DNA of 64,000 bases, taken from contig CM035353.1 in assembly GCA_020137815.1 (NCBI GenBank), forward strand, positions 2,682,982 to 2,746,981, read 5' to 3'. This document shows positions 20,257-46,318 of the stretch, one piece after another. A program made the translations under genes and the position numbers. The stretch's first letter is position 1, and every line of letters starts with the position of its first letter. The notes beneath the pieces are model-generated. The model was not told the origin of the DNA and ran no database searches. It saw only the letters and a list, made by a program, of their open reading frames with translations. The DNA comes from Hormiphora californensis (lineage: Eukaryota > Ctenophora > Tentaculata > Cydippida > Pleurobrachiidae).

Positions 20257-22149
20257 AGTCAGGGCATATTATGATGACAAAATGAGGGCATAATTGTTAT
20301 CAAGCTGATTCCACTTCTAGTAGGTCCTAATTTGTTTACTCATTTTTTGGCATTTTAGGTTAGTTTTCGAGTACATTGGCATACTTTGACCGCAAATATC
20401 CACAGAACGGTTAGAGATAGGCCATACATTTCTTCACAACTCTTAGATTAACTTTTTCTTCTGAACAAAATGGCCCCAGTGAAAAGTCTCTAAACCACTC
20501 CAGAGTGGCTATAGCCATTTAGCCAAAAAACGGTTATGCGCATCTCCTGCTCATCTAATTATCCAATTATCTAATTAACCAGATGAGATAGAGACTTAAT
20601 TTCCGCACCTACCCCCACACGGCGTGCCTGGTGAAACTTTAACACGACCTAGCATGCTGCGGGAAACCACCACTTGTACGTGGTAGCTGAGGGTCTACAG
20701 AATGGCGCTACGGTGCGGGAATTTCCCGAAAAATCCATAATGACTTAGCACACGATATTATGTCACCCCCACCTATTTTTGCACGTAGAATCGATTGCCG
20801 TTGAAGTCGAATCTCTAAAATGACTGTAAAATGGTCAAAAGTCGATTTTTTACCGTTTTTTGGAGGTTTTTGGCCCCTAAACTATTGAAAACGTTGAGAT
20901 AGGAATTTGGAACTAGTGCCAATCGTTAAAATGGTCATTTTTCTACCAAGAACCAAGTTTTCGTGTATATCCGATTTATGGTTAGATTTGGGCAAATTGT
21001 TGAAATCTGCCAACTAGGAGAACCGTAACTTGATTTTTTCCTTTTTTATACTTTGGCATTTTTGACAAACTTCTGATTGAAATGGCCAATCGGGACCATG
21101 CTTAAGTTGTTTATGGGACAATTTTCGACTAAAATCCAAGATTTCATACCAATCAAATAACAGATCGTTGATTTATAGAAAATTTAAGTAGGCAAAACGG
21201 TCAAAATAAGCAAGAAAAGTTGTTATTTTGACCGTTTTGCCTACTTAAATTTTCTATAAATCAACGATATGTTATTGGATTAGTATGAAATCTTGGATTT
21301 TAGTCGAAAATTGTCCCATAAACAACTTAAGCATGGTCCAGATTGGCCATTTCAATCAGAAGTTTGTCAAAAATGCCAAAGTATAAAAAAGGAAAAAATC
21401 AAGTTACGGTTCTCCTAGTTGGCAGATTTCAACAATTTGCCCAAATCTAACCATATATCGGATATACACGAAAACTTGGTTCTTGGTAGAAAAATGACCA
21501 TTTTAACGATTGGCACTAGTTCCAAATTCCTATCTCAACGTTTTCAATGGTTTAGGGGCCAAAAACCTCCAAAAAACGGTAAAAAATCGACTTTTGACCA
21601 TTTTACAGTCATTTTAGAGATTCGACTTCAACGGCAATCGATTCTACGTGCAAAAATAGGTGGGGGTGACATATATCGTGTGCTAAGTCATTATGGATTT
21701 TTCGGGACCACGTTTAATATACCCAATTTTGGCCCAAATCAAAAAAGGGTAAAAAAAAATTTTTTAGGCAATGGAATGTTTTTTCCCCGCACCGTAGCGC
21801 CATTCTGTAGACCCTCAGCTACCACGTACAAGTGGTGGTTTCCCGCTGCATGCTAGGTCGTGTTAAAGTTTCACCAGGCACGCCGTGCCCACTAATGCGA
21901 GGACGCTACACATTTTAGTGTCCTTAGATTTGTCTCTACTCCTTTCCTAAGCCCCGTTTTGGTTTTCGCCAGAAGGCTTAAAACATAGGTAAAAGGGCGT
22001 GGCCAAAAATCCCAACTTCTTCATCGATAAAATCGCAGCCAACTTTTTTGGTGGTTCTAGGGACCTATTAGACCCTACTAGAAGTGGAATCAGCTTGATA
22101 ACAATTATGCCCTCATAATTTTAATTATTTTGTCATCATATGCCCTGAC
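20257..22149. mobile_element. Long foldback element (GTCAGGGCATA family, copy 2), interrupted
   Basis: Ends GTCAGGGCATATTATGATGA and TCATCATATGCCCTGAC are inverted and flanked by TA, matching the element at 10,512-11,837. The left arm has lost much of its outer part compared with copy 1. A second, unrelated foldback is inserted at 20,618-21,887. Removing it restores continuity with copy 1 (CCTACCCCCA + CTAATGCGAGGACGCT). Confidence 0.88.
20618..21887. mobile_element. Second-family foldback nested inside copy 2
   Basis: CACGGCGTGCCTGGTGAAAC at the left is inverted at the right as GTTTCACCAGGCACGCCGTG. Arms of about 590-640 bp meet near 21,215 with almost no loop. CCCA flanks both sides (20,614-20,617 and 21,888-21,891), a 4-bp target duplication supported by the uninterrupted copy at 10,512. 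The 145-codon frame in it is arm sequence. Confidence 0.88.
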
Positions 22150-22964
22150 TATAATCTAAGGGTTGTGAAGAAATTTAGCTAATGAGTTACCCCACTACTC
22201 TAATATCACGAGTAGGTGAAGTCTAATAAAAAGTCTATGCCGCGGGGGGGGGGGGGGGGGGGATTTTCTCGTCCCACTAGTTCTAGCGTACCAGGAAAAG
22301 GTGGGCTGAGCAATGCTCAGTGAGCATTGAAGATGGAGAGAGGGATTGTACAGTGTACGGTAAGCCCAGTATGTACCGCAAAGAACCCCCTTGCTCCACC
22401 TGAGTCAAACCTATGTGTGCTTGAAGATGCTATTTTGAGAATATTCAATATATTCTATTCGAATAGTGTACCAGGAAATGACGGAGAAAGGGGAGAAAAA
22501 GACACTGCATAGTATTCTGCACAATATGCAGTGCGGCTGACGGCTATAACATGTGCAGCATCTGTACAAAGTATAAACTAAGCTCGCAAAAAATCCCTCG
22601 CACTTTCTCGTTCAATCTCGTTCAATCCATTTATTGGAATACGAGAGGACTATGCTACAGACCCAAAATCTACCATGTGTTTTCCTTAACATCATACATC
22701 GATACATGACTTACTAATTCTACTACTGCACTACTGCACTACTTACTTCTACTACTGCACTACTTACTTCTACTACTTACTTCTACTACTGCACCCAGGA
22801 TAAACAGAATAAAGGGAAGTGGGAGAGATAATATTGATTTATATTCAGAAAGGTAGCGGATAGGGTGAAATAAAACCAAAAGTCGGAACTCGGAAAGATG
22901 AAAGTCAAATAAATACTTTAAAAATAACAGGGAAGTATGTCATATTGTAAAAGATAAACATCTA
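22150..22964. other. Spacer with G-run and ACTACTGCACTACT repeats
   Basis: Holds a poly-G tract (about 22,244-22,261), a short direct repeat built on CTACTACTGCACTACTTACTT (about 22,715-22,800), and otherwise plain sequence. No gene is supported; the 61-codon plus-strand frame at 22,327 has no recognisable feature. Confidence 0.5.
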
Positions 22965-23104
22965 GTGGAAGCTCTTACGGTATTCCCACGACCGTGGGAA
23001 AAGAGAGATAAATAGAAATACGAAGAAAGAGAAATTTCTCTTTCTTAGTATTTCTATCTATCTCTCTTTTCCCACGGTCGTGGGAATACCGTAAGAGCTT
23101 CCAC
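22965..23104. mobile_element. Hairpin MITE at the 3' end of the PHD-finger gene
   Basis: A near-perfect palindrome of about 140 bp with 65-70-bp arms: GTGGAAGCTCTTACGGTATT... inverted as ...AATACCGTAAGAGCTTCCAC, flanked by TA. It lies 70 bp past the stop codon of the minus-strand gene, so it probably falls in that gene's 3' UTR and would form a long RNA stem if transcribed. Confidence 0.85.
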
Positions 23105-23174
23105 TAATCTAAATTCTCTAAAGATATAATATCATTATAATATACTCCACATGAGCTAGAACCACTTGACGGAG

Positions 23175-25559
23175 CTAACAAGCAAACGGGTCAACAAGCC
23201 CACCATTCACATTCACTTCTATAACATGCTCTTTCTCACATGTCACATGTCCTACAGTAGCAGTGGACATGACAATACTTGACCGGCATACTGGACAACT
23301 CCTTTCATCTGAAGGTAGCTCGGTGGACGGTCCTGGAGTGGTTGTCTGTGAGGATCTGACATCATCAGGTCCATTGAGAGTTACCCAAATTGTGGACTTA
23401 TACCGTACTTTCGTCGGTTTGACATGAAGGGATATAAAACTATCATCCCCAGCTGATCCCTTGTACCCCATTACCATACCCTTCACTGAGGGTAAAACTT
23501 CACAGCTACCCTGTTGATGAGGATGATCAGGACCTAACAGCACCTGCCGTCTCTCCCCCAAAGTAGATATAATGACGAGGGAGTCTTGTTTAGGGTTTGA
23601 AAAGTGATATTTCACCGCCAAAGGAAGATCGTGATTGGTCCTCCACAGTTCGACACCGCCCTCCCATGTGTAGCATGTGATAGTGAGACCTGATACGATT
23701 ATAACGTCATTGTGAGTGTCACGTGATAGCACCTTGTTCACGTGCCCCCGTGGGGTTATAACCTCTGAGGATTGGAGGTGAAGGGTAGGTGAGGATAGAT
23801 GAGCATGGGTCTCAGGGTTCTTTGTGTCCCTCCCAATGACACCAAGACTCCACAAGAGGACGTCCTCTCCGCAGCCCAACACCAGATTCACCCCATTCTT
23901 CCCGGTTGTAAGGTGGTAGCTGTAGCAGGAAACGTATCGTAAACCAAATTCGTAGCATGTTGATATTTGGTACTCGGAAAATGATGAATCACTTCCTTTG
24001 GAGGATCGCATGACGAGGAGGTGGGTGGGAAACACCATGAGGATAAATGATGGGATGGTTGTCTTCGTGTTAAGTAGGGATAGTTTTGATGGAACTGAGG
24101 TACCTGGTAACGGAGACAGATCTGATCTTTCTCCATGATCCCCATTTGAACCAGAACCAGTAGGATGAGGGTTTTCCCGGTGCGATGATAGTTTTGATGA
24201 AGGAGTAGCTGAAGAGGAAACATCCGAAGTTGTACCTTGATCTACCATAAGGGGTGGAAGCTGGACAGTTATGGCAAAATCGGATGATCCTACAACTTTT
24301 TCACCGTTTGAGACTTTTGGGATGACAAACTTGGTAGGAGGCGGTGCCAGAGGGGCAGAAAGTCGTCCTTCTGTTTCGATGGGATTCCCAGATTCTTCAA
24401 ACACATTTTCCGATTTCTCTACAAGAACTTGCTTTTTCTTAGGTCTACCAAGTTTCTTGCCATTGACTGTATAACCAGGTTTTGCGGGTCCCTTTGGTGG
24501 CTCCTCCTTCTTCTCAACTTTCGCAGTTTCCTGTTTTGGTTTTGGTGGTCTTCCTATTCTCTTTCCATGTCGGCTTAGCGTGGGTCCCTCACTCTTCCTT
24601 CCCCTTTCCTTCTCCCTTCGTTCCTTCCTCTTTCTCTCGCTACAAGTGGCACACATAAAGGCTCCGGTAGTAGGTTGTACGACACAGTGAAGGTGGCTCC
24701 ACCCCCAGCAAGTTTCACACTCCACCCACTCCTCATCCTCACTGCTATCCTCTTCCACAGCCCCGCACACACAATTAATTACCTCACTATCCGGCCTAGC
24801 AGCTCCGTCATCATCCGCTACATACGTCACCACTCCCCTCCCCTCGCCCCTGTCCACAGTGCTGATCACAGGTTCGGGTAGAGTTATGGGAGGTGAGGGG
24901 GACCGCTGGGGAGGTGCTGGGCGCACTGGAGAAGCTGGGGGACTGTATTGCTCTGGTTTCGGGACCACTGGCTCTGATTTTTGTTTTTTCTTTTTCAGGT
25001 TAGCGGGCTGGTTACCAGAGTACAGTTCACCGCTATACTTTCCTGGGACGGTTCGAAGCGGTATGGACAGATCAGGTGGTCGCTCTGGGCACCTTTCCCA
25101 ATTGATAGAGAGGGGGTGTTCAATAGGTTTCGAACAGTCTAGTGGTCCTAAATCAGAAAGCCCGATTATTGGCTCATCAAGCAGCGGCTCTCTTCTTTCA
25201 TAGAATGCTTTGAAACCGGGACAAAACTGATAACTTGTTTCACTCCAGAAGATATCACTTAGACTTTGTCTTTCAAAAATCTTCCATTGGTTGAGGTAGG
25301 TGCGCAGTAAAATCAGGTGATTGCCAAGCCACCATCCCTGCATATACTCGGGATATTCCAATGATTTGCAAGGAAATGTAGTATCAGAACGGTAATCTAG
25401 GGGGACATCCAAGAGTTTACCATCTTGAGCAACTGAAACAACATGTACTGAAGAGTGGGTTATCACTAAAACTTCTTGATTCTCGTTGAAAGCACAGTCA
25501 AGAAATGCTCCTCCGACTGTCGTTACTCGTTCCCGGTTGTTTCTCATCCTAGGATGCAA
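23175..25559 (-). CDS. PHD-finger/AT-hook protein with TFIIIC-like C-terminal zinc finger
   Basis: A single open frame of 794 residues. Residues 1-160 look like beta-propeller strands (LVITHSSVHVVSV, WKIFERQSLSDIFW). A proline-rich linker follows, then a PHD finger at about 262-308 with the full C4HC3 set (CVC, CETC, HLHC, CATC and the WVEC..CWGWSH core), which usually reads histone H3 tails. Two AT-hook-like motifs follow (GKRIGRPPKPK about 332; GKKLGRPKKK about 367). The C-terminus has CPVCRSSI...TCEKEH, resembling the zinc finger closing TFIIIC 90-kDa subunits (GTF3C4). Nuclear, chromatin-linked function is well supported; identity as a TFIIIC subunit is tentative. TTTTTGCATCCTAG|GATGAG at the called start resembles a 3' splice site, so an upstream exon may exist and the true start may lie elsewhere. 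Confidence 0.75.
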   Translation of the reverse strand: MHPRMRNNRERVTTVGGAFLDCAFNENQEVLVITHSSVHVVSVAQDGKLLDVPLDYRSDTTFPCKSLEYPEYMQGWWLGNHLILLRTYLNQWKIFERQSLSDIFWSETSYQFCPGFKAFYERREPLLDEPIIGLSDLGPLDCSKPIEHPLSINWERCPERPPDLSIPLRTVPGKYSGELYSGNQPANLKKKKQKSEPVVPKPEQYSPPASPVRPAPPQRSPSPPITLPEPVISTVDRGEGRGVVTYVADDDGAARPDSEVINCVCGAVEEDSSEDEEWVECETCWGWSHLHCVVQPTTGAFMCATCSERKRKERREKERGRKSEGPTLSRHGKRIGRPPKPKQETAKVEKKEEPPKGPAKPGYTVNGKKLGRPKKKQVLVEKSENVFEESGNPIETEGRLSAPLAPPPTKFVIPKVSNGEKVVGSSDFAITVQLPPLMVDQGTTSDVSSSATPSSKLSSHRENPHPTGSGSNGDHGERSDLSPLPGTSVPSKLSLLNTKTTIPSFILMVFPTHLLVMRSSKGSDSSFSEYQISTCYEFGLRYVSCYSYHLTTGKNGVNLVLGCGEDVLLWSLGVIGRDTKNPETHAHLSSPTLHLQSSEVITPRGHVNKVLSRDTHNDVIIVSGLTITCYTWEGGVELWRTNHDLPLAVKYHFSNPKQDSLVIISTLGERRQVLLGPDHPHQQGSCEVLPSVKGMVMGYKGSAGDDSFISLHVKPTKVRYKSTIWVTLNGPDDVRSSQTTTPGPSTELPSDERSCPVCRSSIVMSTATVGHVTCEKEHVIEVNVNGGLVDPFAC

Positions 25560-25759
25560 AAATATTAATACGATTTAAACAGAATGGCAATTGGCATTCA
25601 AAACATTAAATATTCTAACCCTATTTAGCCCTCATCCTAAAAATCGTGAGTAGTACTGACACTCAGAACTTTTTTAACATTCACGAACCCCAACACCGAT
25701 TGGCATCACTTTCCAACAGCCGAAGAGAAGCTGCTGAAGAGAGAAAGGGGGTGATATTC

Positions 25760-26374
25760 TTGGCAAACGTTGCTGGCCCCCCGCGGGATAAGGCAGCGCT
25801 TTCCAAGTGACACTCGAAACACTCGAAACACCGGAATTTTTCCATAGGGATCCCTAAAAAAGTTCAGTATTTACACAGCGTTTACACAGTCTTTACACAG
25901 TCGTTACACCCAGAGCGCCCGCGCCGCTCTGGGTGTAAAGACTGCGTCTTTCGCACTCGATTTGCAGCGTTTTCAGAAACTTTTTTCGCCGCAGCGCTCA
26001 ATTTACCCAATTGTGCAGCACACAATCCAATATTTTCTTAGAAAAAGCAGCAAAACGCAGCACGCGCCGCTCTGGGTGTAAAGACTGTGTAAAGACTGTG
26101 TAAACGCTGTGTAAATACTGAACTTTTTTAGGTATCCCTATTTTAATTTTTAATTTTCAACGGATTTTGCTCAGATTTCTCAATAAAGCCCGGCGCTTTG
26201 AATGTAACGCGCAATCATTTCAAATTGTTCGCTGTATTTGGACGCGCGCGTTTTTTATAATCAACCGTCGAACCTGTCGCGCCTTTTTTTAAAAAGTTTT
26301 TTCTTTGCGTTTTCTTTGAAAAGCCCTGCCCTGTCCCGCTGCCTTATCCCGCGGGGGCCAGCAACGTTTGCCAA
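25760..26374. repeat. Nested palindromes upstream of the PHD-finger gene
   Basis: Outer arms: TTGGCAAACGTTGCTGGCCC..CGCGGGATAAGGCAGC (25,760-25,797), inverted at about 26,338-26,374. Inner arms: GGGAT(C)CCTAAAAAAGTTC, AGTATTTACACAGCGTTTAC (about 25,847-25,900), inverted at about 26,085-26,140. The inner arms contain the short repeat TTTACACAG. This is foldback-element structure, possibly one element inside another. It separates the divergent PHD-finger (-) and cadherin (+) genes. Confidence 0.75.
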
Positions 26375-26400
26375 TGCGTTTTTTTTCTTTGCGTCATCGT

Positions 26401-26533
26401 ATGAGGAGCCTCGGAAATGTTCAAGTCGTGCACAATCAAGTCACTCCCACCAATCACAGCTCAGAATGCGCGAGCTGTGATTGGTGGGCGAGACTTGATT
26501 GTGCACGACTTGAACATTTCCGAGGCTCCTCAT
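26401..26533. mobile_element. Hairpin MITE, 133 bp
   Basis: ATGAGGAGCCTCGGAAATGT at the left is inverted exactly at the right (ACATTTCCGAGGCTCCTCAT). Arms are about 57 bp with a short loop and the internal pair CCAATCACAGCT/AGCTGTGATTGG. No coding capacity. Confidence 0.8.
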
Positions 26534-26649
26534 TTTATCAATCATCGATTATGCTGTAATATTGATGTATAGAAAACTGCAATAAAATCGACCTATGATT
26601 TTAACAAATCGAAATTTACCCGGACAGGGAAAAATTGCTTTAAACGGCT

Positions 26650-27165
26650 GTTTGCTACTTTTGTTGACTGAATTAGTGAAACTCATCGGTCTCCCTTGTA
26701 CCCCGGTATAACTCTTTAGGACCTCCTCACTCCTCACGTCCCAGTTGAGCTGCTTTAGAAGGCTTGTTAGTAGTGGAGGCTGGGGGCGTTCCGCGTTGCT
26801 TCGATCGACCGATCAAAACGGCGTTCTCCTAGGACTAACAATACATAGGCCCAAAGAGATATAAATTATAATTGTACTGTATTGTATTTTATTTTATTGT
26901 ATTGTATTGTATTGTTCCCACAGAGATGTCCCAGTTGAGATTTTAAGAGATGTACCCCCTGAGACGCCATGACCCATGTCCTGCCAGATATATGTGGCTT
27001 GGTGACAATTCTGACACTCTTTTTGTGACAGTACACGACGTGTCAGGAGGAGCATCCATTATAATCTCTCATGATCTGGGAGTTAGGACGCCTCTAGGGG
27101 ACTTCCCCGAGAGGTATCCCGGAGATACAGGCGAGGCCGTAAACCATAAATTGTATGATCTTTAA
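26650..27165. other. Possible orphan coding fragments
   Basis: On the minus strand about 26,690-26,790 reads LLTSLLKQLNWDVRSEEV in an open frame, with a plausible acceptor (CCCCCAG) and donor (GG|GTACAAG). On the plus strand 26,950-27,165 reads MWLGDNSDTLFVTVHDVSGG and DLGVRTPLGDFPERYPGD before a stop. Both look protein-like, but I recognise neither, and neither joins the flanking genes in an obvious way. They share TCCCAGTTGAG. They may be decayed exons. Confidence 0.3.
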
Positions 27166-27206
27166 CCCAATCTTCCATAATAGTTATGTAGGCAGAAACG
27201 TTAGAA

Positions 27207-44161
<16,955 letters not shown>

Positions 44162-45048
44162 GTAAATAGATATCAAGTTTTGGGGGATAGTCTGTGTAGT
44201 TTGTTTGTTTGTTAGTTCGTCTGTGTAGTTTGTTCGTCTGTGTAGTTTGTTTGTTCGTCTGTTTGTTCGTCTGTTTGCTGGAACCTTGGGAGTTTACAGT
44301 GTAGTTTTAGTTTTAGTCGACCACATGTGGGAAGATTCCGGAAGAATGTTACAGTGGTGGTCTGGTTTTGTTAGAATTAGAGAGGTTGTCGAGGGTGTCT
44401 GGGTTTATTGGTAAATTGATACTGTAGTGTATAACAGTAGTATCAGGTTTAATGTTTTGATCGGCTGTTTGGCGCCATGGACCCTAAAATATAATACATT
44501 TTACGGTATGGTCGCTTTGTAGTTTAGCTCCTTCAAATTTAGTTTTATATCTCTGTAATACACAGAGTTGTAGATTGCTGTACATGAACAGCATTTCTAA
44601 TTACACGCAGAGCTACATTAATCATACACACACTATTATTACACGGTGCATGTGTATTTTATATGTCATACAATCATTGTTCAAATACTCAACATGATTG
44701 CGTTTCCATGTGGTATCAGTCTATAATATGAACATATCCCATAAAATATATACAGTCGGACCCCGATTTAGTGGCCCCCGATTTAGTGGCCCCCGATTTA
44801 GTGGCACCCCGATTTAGTGGCACCCCGATTTAGTGGCACCCCGATTTAGTGGCACCCCGATTTAGTGGCAGGATTTCTTCCCCCGAGGATGTCACTAAAT
44901 CGGGGTCTGACTGTATATCATACTGAGATGAATCGCTTTACACTGACACATGATACACTCAGAATAGAGGGTGACCTCACCCCGTGTGTCTCAAAGCCTC
45001 CTCTTCAGCCGCGTATCAAGTTCCTAACTCGGTGTATTTACATTCCTT
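44162..45048. other. Gene-free stretch after cadherin exon 17
   Basis: Contains GTTTGTTTGTTCGTCTGT repeats (44,200-44,275), a pogo-like MITE (listed separately), and plain sequence up to the target duplication TTCCTT at 45,043-45,048. A possible acceptor (CTCCTCTTCAG at about 45,008) opens a short frame, PRIKFLTRCIYIP, running into the transposon border; it is not called as an exon. Confidence 0.45.
44753..44913. mobile_element. pogo/Tigger-like MITE with internal unit amplification
   Basis: TA + CAGTCGGACCCCGATTTAGT at the left; ACTAAATCGGGGTCTGACTG + TA at the right. The subterminal unit CCCCGATTTAGTGGC(A) is repeated seven times in tandem, unlike the other copies here. Non-coding; its short plus-strand frame is not a gene. 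Confidence 0.88.
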
Positions 45049-45361
45049 AGTAGTATAGTGTGCACAGTTGGGACCCCTTTTTCGTCCTAACTGAGGCACC
45101 ATTTGTATGTGCATGTCACGTGACTTCTAATTACCAAAATTATGCGGCGCTGGCAAGAGTTGTTCACTAGGATATTAGGAGCTCCGGCAAGGGGCCGTGG
45201 AATTTATTTTGGCGCTGACAAGAGCCCTAATTCTTGTTTGAAATTTCTGTTTGAAATCACATTACACGAATTGTACCAGGTGTTCTGTTATAAATAATGT
45301 TTTAACGTTCCGGTGACTTTCCTATTATAGAAAGGAACACGATATGAACAGCGGGTAACGG
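45049..45361. repeat. Left terminal inverted repeat of the giant transposon
   Basis: Inverse of about 62,925-63,234. Identical for about 109 bp, then diverged with small indels (e.g. an ATCACATTACACGAATTG block in both). It contains three related motifs, GGCGCTGGCAAG, GCTCCGGCAAG and GGCGCTGACAAG. It ends near GAACAGCGGGTAA. Confidence 0.9.
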
Positions 45362-45565
45362 AAAGAATAGAAACGTCCGACCCATATAACACGTTATAAG
45401 TTACACTATACTAACACACAAATAAATACGCATGCAAAGTTATATACGTACCAGCGGTGTTGTGATAAAGTGTTCACTGGAACAAAACATCTGTGTGTTT
45501 GTAAAAACAAATTAAGAGACTGGTTTTGTTTTAAAAAAAAATAACAAAATTAATTTCTTACAACT

Positions 45566-46318
45566 TTAATTTTCATCTTCTAAATCTTTTAAAAGTAGTA
45601 ACGTCTTTTCAATAACATCGAAAATATTTGCAAACTCTTTAGTATATTTTAAAAACAATTTTTTAACATCTTCAATGCTCTTCTTGTCAATTATTTTAAT
45701 CAATTTTCGTTCTTTTTCGTTCAATCTTATTCGCTGAAAAACAACAAGTGGAATCACCCCATACTTTAACCCAGTAAACAAAGTTTTTATAGATTGTAAA
45801 AGTTCGTTATTGCGTGCCACTTTTGTAAATTTCTTCTGAGAAATCAATCGACTAAGTTCTAGAAAATCTTCTATACTTTTATTATTAATTATGGAATTGG
45901 AAAAATCATTAAAAGTACTGTCCTTAAAATTAGTAATAAATTCATCGATTTGCTTTTCAAACAATTTAATGCGACTCAAATGCTGTTTCGACTCCATCAG
46001 TTTGGTTTTGTATAGACGTTCAAACTTGCGAGCCTGTTGATCTCGCAGTTGGTACAACTCCTTGTAATTTGGAATTTTCGTAGGTTCTATAGTGGAGTTC
46101 TTTTCTTCTCTATCCATATCTCCAGGTTTGTTATCACTACTATCGTCTGTAACTATATAATTGGTGCCGTCTAGTGTAGCATTTTCAATAGGGGTAGTAG
46201 TAGTATTTTCAATAGGGGTTTCATTGTTATGATCACGGTTTTTGTGGTCAAGGAGCTCATAAAAGAAGGGAAACGATTTGTCGCACAAGTCACAAGCTTG
46301 AGTTGTATAGCAAGACAT
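45566..46318 (-). CDS. C2H2 zinc-finger/coiled-coil protein of the giant transposon
   Basis: 250 residues. Residues about 10-31 form one C2H2 finger (CDLCDKSFPFFYELLDHKN..DH). A Thr/Asn/Asp-rich linker follows, then a charged helical region with likely coiled coil (LRDQQARKFERLYKTKLMES and on) to the end. No enzymatic motif. The frame is intact and very AT-rich, unlike the cadherin exons. It lies just inside the left TIR and is transcribed outward, toward the TIR. Its ATG (46,316-46,318) lies in the first unit of the 345-bp array. A DNA-binding or structural role for the element is inference; I do not recognise it as a named Polinton gene. Confidence 0.65.
   Translation of the reverse strand: MSCYTTQACDLCDKSFPFFYELLDHKNRDHNNETPIENTTTTPIENATLDGTNYIVTDDSSDNKPGDMDREEKNSTIEPTKIPNYKELYQLRDQQARKFERLYKTKLMESKQHLSRIKLFEKQIDEFITNFKDSTFNDFSNSIINNKSIEDFLELSRLISQKKFTKVARNNELLQSIKTLFTGLKYGVIPLVVFQRIRLNEKERKLIKIIDKKSIEDVKKLFLKYTKEFANIFDVIEKTLLLLKDLEDEN

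Noticed and set aside
21419-21856. 145-codon plus-strand frame
   Set aside because: Lies wholly in one arm of a foldback element; no motif and no intact counterpart in the other arm.
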